Assembly (NCBI GenBank): GCA_003446545.1
Contig: DMAO01000070.1
Span: 1-6,851, forward strand
Source of the DNA: Sphaerochaeta sp.
GTDB lineage: Bacteria; Spirochaetota; Spirochaetia; Sphaerochaetales; Sphaerochaetaceae
DNA: 6,851 nucleotides
Reading direction: 5' to 3'
Below the pieces are notes generated by a model. The model did no database searches, was not told the origin of the DNA, and saw nothing but the letters and a program-made list of their open reading frames with translations. The position numbers were made by a program, and so were the translations under genes. Below are positions 5,791-6,851 of the stretch, piece after piece (within the stretch, counting starts at the first letter, position 1; each line of letters starts with the position of its first letter).

Positions 5791-6310
5791 ATGTTAGTAC
5801 CTCAATACCGCCATATTGGAAGTCTCCATCATTGGTCATCAATTTGATATTTTTCTTTCTGCAAACATCGACAAGAATTGCATCGTTGAAATCAACTCCT
5901 CCATGGAGAAAATCTGTCAAAGCTTGGGCTAAATCTAATTGGTTGGCCGGGATCGAATGGATTATACAAAATCCAATGATTTTTTTTGCAAAAATCCCTA
6001 TCGAAGAAGCTATTGCTTGGAAATCTGGAGAATTTCTAAAAGACTTGAAGTTTGGGAATCGAGTTTTGTCTTGTCCTTCCCATTCAATCCGTGCATAACG
6101 ATTTAAATATTCACTAAGAACCATTGGGTCCAAAATAGGTTGGGCTTTCGCTTTTACTAGTTGTAAAAAAGCCTGTGAATAGTGAATAGCAAATCTAGGT
6201 GGAGGGTTTCCCGGTGGTGGAAACAGATATAACCAGATATTTGTATCCACAAGTATTTGTTCCCCTACACTAAAAGAATAGGAAGAAAGATCAAATGCTT
6301 TATTCCTCAT
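5759..6310 (-). CDS. PIN-domain nuclease (putative toxin)
   Basis: A 183-residue protein from the ATG at 6310. That start has AAGGA 8 bases upstream and overlaps the STAS-like stop by 11 bases; a longer start at 6373 would run deep into the preceding gene. PIN motifs are in order: ILVDTNIWLYLF (19-30, first acid D22), LSEYLNR (65-71, E67), VDFNDAILVDVC (139-150, D140 and D143) and LMTNDGDF (157-164, D161 and D163). All four acidic positions that hold the metal ions are therefore present. A proline-rich loop, PPPGNPPP (31-38), follows the first strand. PIN proteins are mostly Mg-dependent ribonucleases and many are toxins. It is larger than VapC toxins of about 130 residues and has a helical insert (FPNFKSFRNSPDFQAI, 85-100). 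The gene in front is an STAS-like protein, not a VapB-type antitoxin. RNA targets cannot be told from sequence. Confidence 0.85.
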   Translation of the reverse strand: MRNKAFDLSSYSFSVGEQILVDTNIWLYLFPPPGNPPPRFAIHYSQAFLQLVKAKAQPILDPMVLSEYLNRYARIEWEGQDKTRFPNFKSFRNSPDFQAIASSIGIFAKKIIGFCIIHSIPANQLDLAQALTDFLHGGVDFNDAILVDVCRKKNIKLMTNDGDFQYGGIEVLTSNTRLLQTCP

Positions 6311-6656
6311 CTTCACTTTCCTTCTTCCATGCAGCATCATAGGCTTTTTTATTGGGATAATACTTTTTTGCATTATCTACTACTCGTTTGAGCAGCTCCA
6401 TATCATCTGGAGCAAGTCCCTCAACTTTCAATTGATTGCGGATATGTTGCTCATCGAAAGATCCATAGAGCTGACCGATGGCAACATTAAGAAAAAGTGA
6501 TACCATCATTGTTACATTCGCGAATGAAACAGTGACTTGTTTTCCCTCTCGAACTAATTGTTCAATTTTATTGTACACTTTCTGCCCATCATCAGCAGAA
6601 ATACATATTTGATTGCCAATTAGTTCAGAGACTTTTATTTTGATCTGGTCACTCAT
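6300..6656 (-). CDS. STAS-like domain protein (DUF4325)
   Basis: A 118-residue acidic-tailed protein. The pattern is STAS-like: strand (QICIS, 16-20), helix (GQKVYNKIEQLVREG, 24-38), strand (QVTVSFANV, 40-48), then MMVSLFLNVAIGQLYGSF (50-67), which matches the FLN..IGQLY signature of DUF4325. LAPDDMELLKRVVDNAKKYY (81-100) forms the closing helix, and SEDEE ends the chain. In anti-sigma-factor antagonists the loop before this helix carries a phosphorylated Ser. Here S53 is nearby but one residue off the expected place. AAGGAG (6663-6668) sits 6 bases before the start. The gene lies 15 bases after the probable ATP-binding protein gene and overlaps the PIN gene. By position it could be the antitoxin, or the switch that lets the ATPase control the PIN protein; both are inference. 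Confidence 0.72.
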   Translation of the reverse strand: MSDQIKIKVSELIGNQICISADDGQKVYNKIEQLVREGKQVTVSFANVTMMVSLFLNVAIGQLYGSFDEQHIRNQLKVEGLAPDDMELLKRVVDNAKKYYPNKKAYDAAWKKESEDEE

Positions 6657-6671
6657 TATTGACTCCTTGAT

Positions 6672-6851
6672 TTAAAAGATATCTTCACTTGATAATTCTG
6701 ATTGTAAACAATAATTACTGGAATCATTGGTGTTAATTTCAATATTAATACATGTTCCGGGGAACTCGTAGTTCAATTCTTGGTAAGACTCACCATGCAT
6801 AGAAAACTCATAATAACCGAATTGGGATACGATTTGTAGCTTTCCCTTGTT
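6672..6851 (-). CDS. C-terminal end of a probable GHKL-type ATP-binding protein (partial, 5' end beyond right edge)
   Basis: The minus-strand frame is open from the right edge to a TAA at 6674-6672, giving the last 59 residues of a longer protein. KLQIVSQFGYYEF at its start and YEFPGTCINIEIN further on resemble the end of histidine-kinase-like (GHKL/HATPase) domains, where a glycine-rich lid is followed by a strand ending in a PGT motif and a last beta strand. The tail DIF follows an acidic linker. The ATP-binding N, G1 and G2 boxes would be outside the window. Only 15 bases separate it from the STAS-like gene, so they are one operon. The family call rests on this short segment plus my recollection that DUF4325 genes often follow such ATPase genes. 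Confidence 0.5.
   Translation of the reverse strand, partial: NKGKLQIVSQFGYYEFSMHGESYQELNYEFPGTCINIEINTNDSSNYCLQSELSSEDIF

Noticed and set aside
5832..6098. Plus-strand ORF of 88 residues
   Set aside because: It is antisense to the PIN gene with no ribosome binding site or domain.
6311..6373. Upstream start adding 21 residues to the PIN protein
   Set aside because: It would extend far into the STAS-like gene. The ATG at 6310 has AAGGA 8 bases upstream and fits a short coupled overlap.
1..6851. CRISPR array, tRNA, rRNA or insertion-sequence ends
   Set aside because: I found no regularly spaced repeats, no tRNA-like cloverleaf, no rRNA signature and no transposase or terminal inverted repeats.

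Overview
The window is a chromosomal segment of a bacterium. A GC-richer metabolic block of three genes (about 860-5672) is flanked on both sides by AT-richer accessory genes read from the minus strand. Hand counts of single 60-base lines give 21/60 GC at 121-180, 34/60 at 1501-1560, 39/60 at 3001-3060 and 21/60 at 6481-6540. The cytoplasmic GH36 alpha-galactosidase and NirB-type NAD(P)H:acceptor flavoprotein suggest an anaerobic, sugar-fermenting organism. A Sphaerochaeta-like spirochaete or a Bacillota relative is my best guess, but this is an impression and not a sequence match.

Left flank (1-526, minus strand): a two-gene toxin-antitoxin module. It has a 59-aa antitoxin-like protein with a strong ribosome binding site, overlapped by ATGA with a GNAT-fold acetyltransferase toxin of the TacT type that runs off the left edge. 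A good promoter (boxes at 574-579 and 551-556) contains a palindrome that looks like an autoregulatory operator. The 334-base gap up to 861 holds this promoter, a second and larger palindrome with the same half-site, other small repeats, and a terminator-like hairpin just upstream of the next gene.

Centre: a plus-strand FAD/NAD(P)-dependent oxidoreductase (861-1988) converges on a minus-strand GH36 alpha-galactosidase (1985-4327). The two stop codons lie in one CTAG tetranucleotide. The alpha-galactosidase diverges from a plus-strand protein with a galactose-mutarotase-like fold (start re-assigned to 4428). They share a 100-base control region with a palindromic -10 box and a candidate operator. 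The pair probably belongs to an alpha-galactoside utilisation locus.

Right flank (5759-6851, minus strand): a compact operon that I read as (i) the C-terminal end of a probable GHKL-type ATP-binding protein, (ii) an STAS-like DUF4325 protein and (iii) a PIN-domain nuclease whose start overlaps the STAS-like stop. An ATPase and an STAS-like protein together resemble the partner-switching pairs that control sigma factors, but here the third gene is a ribonuclease-like toxin. This is the strongest candidate for an under-described system in the window. A 14-codon plus-strand ORF with a perfect ribosome binding site overlaps the end of the PIN gene and may be the stump of a gene cut by the arrival of this module.
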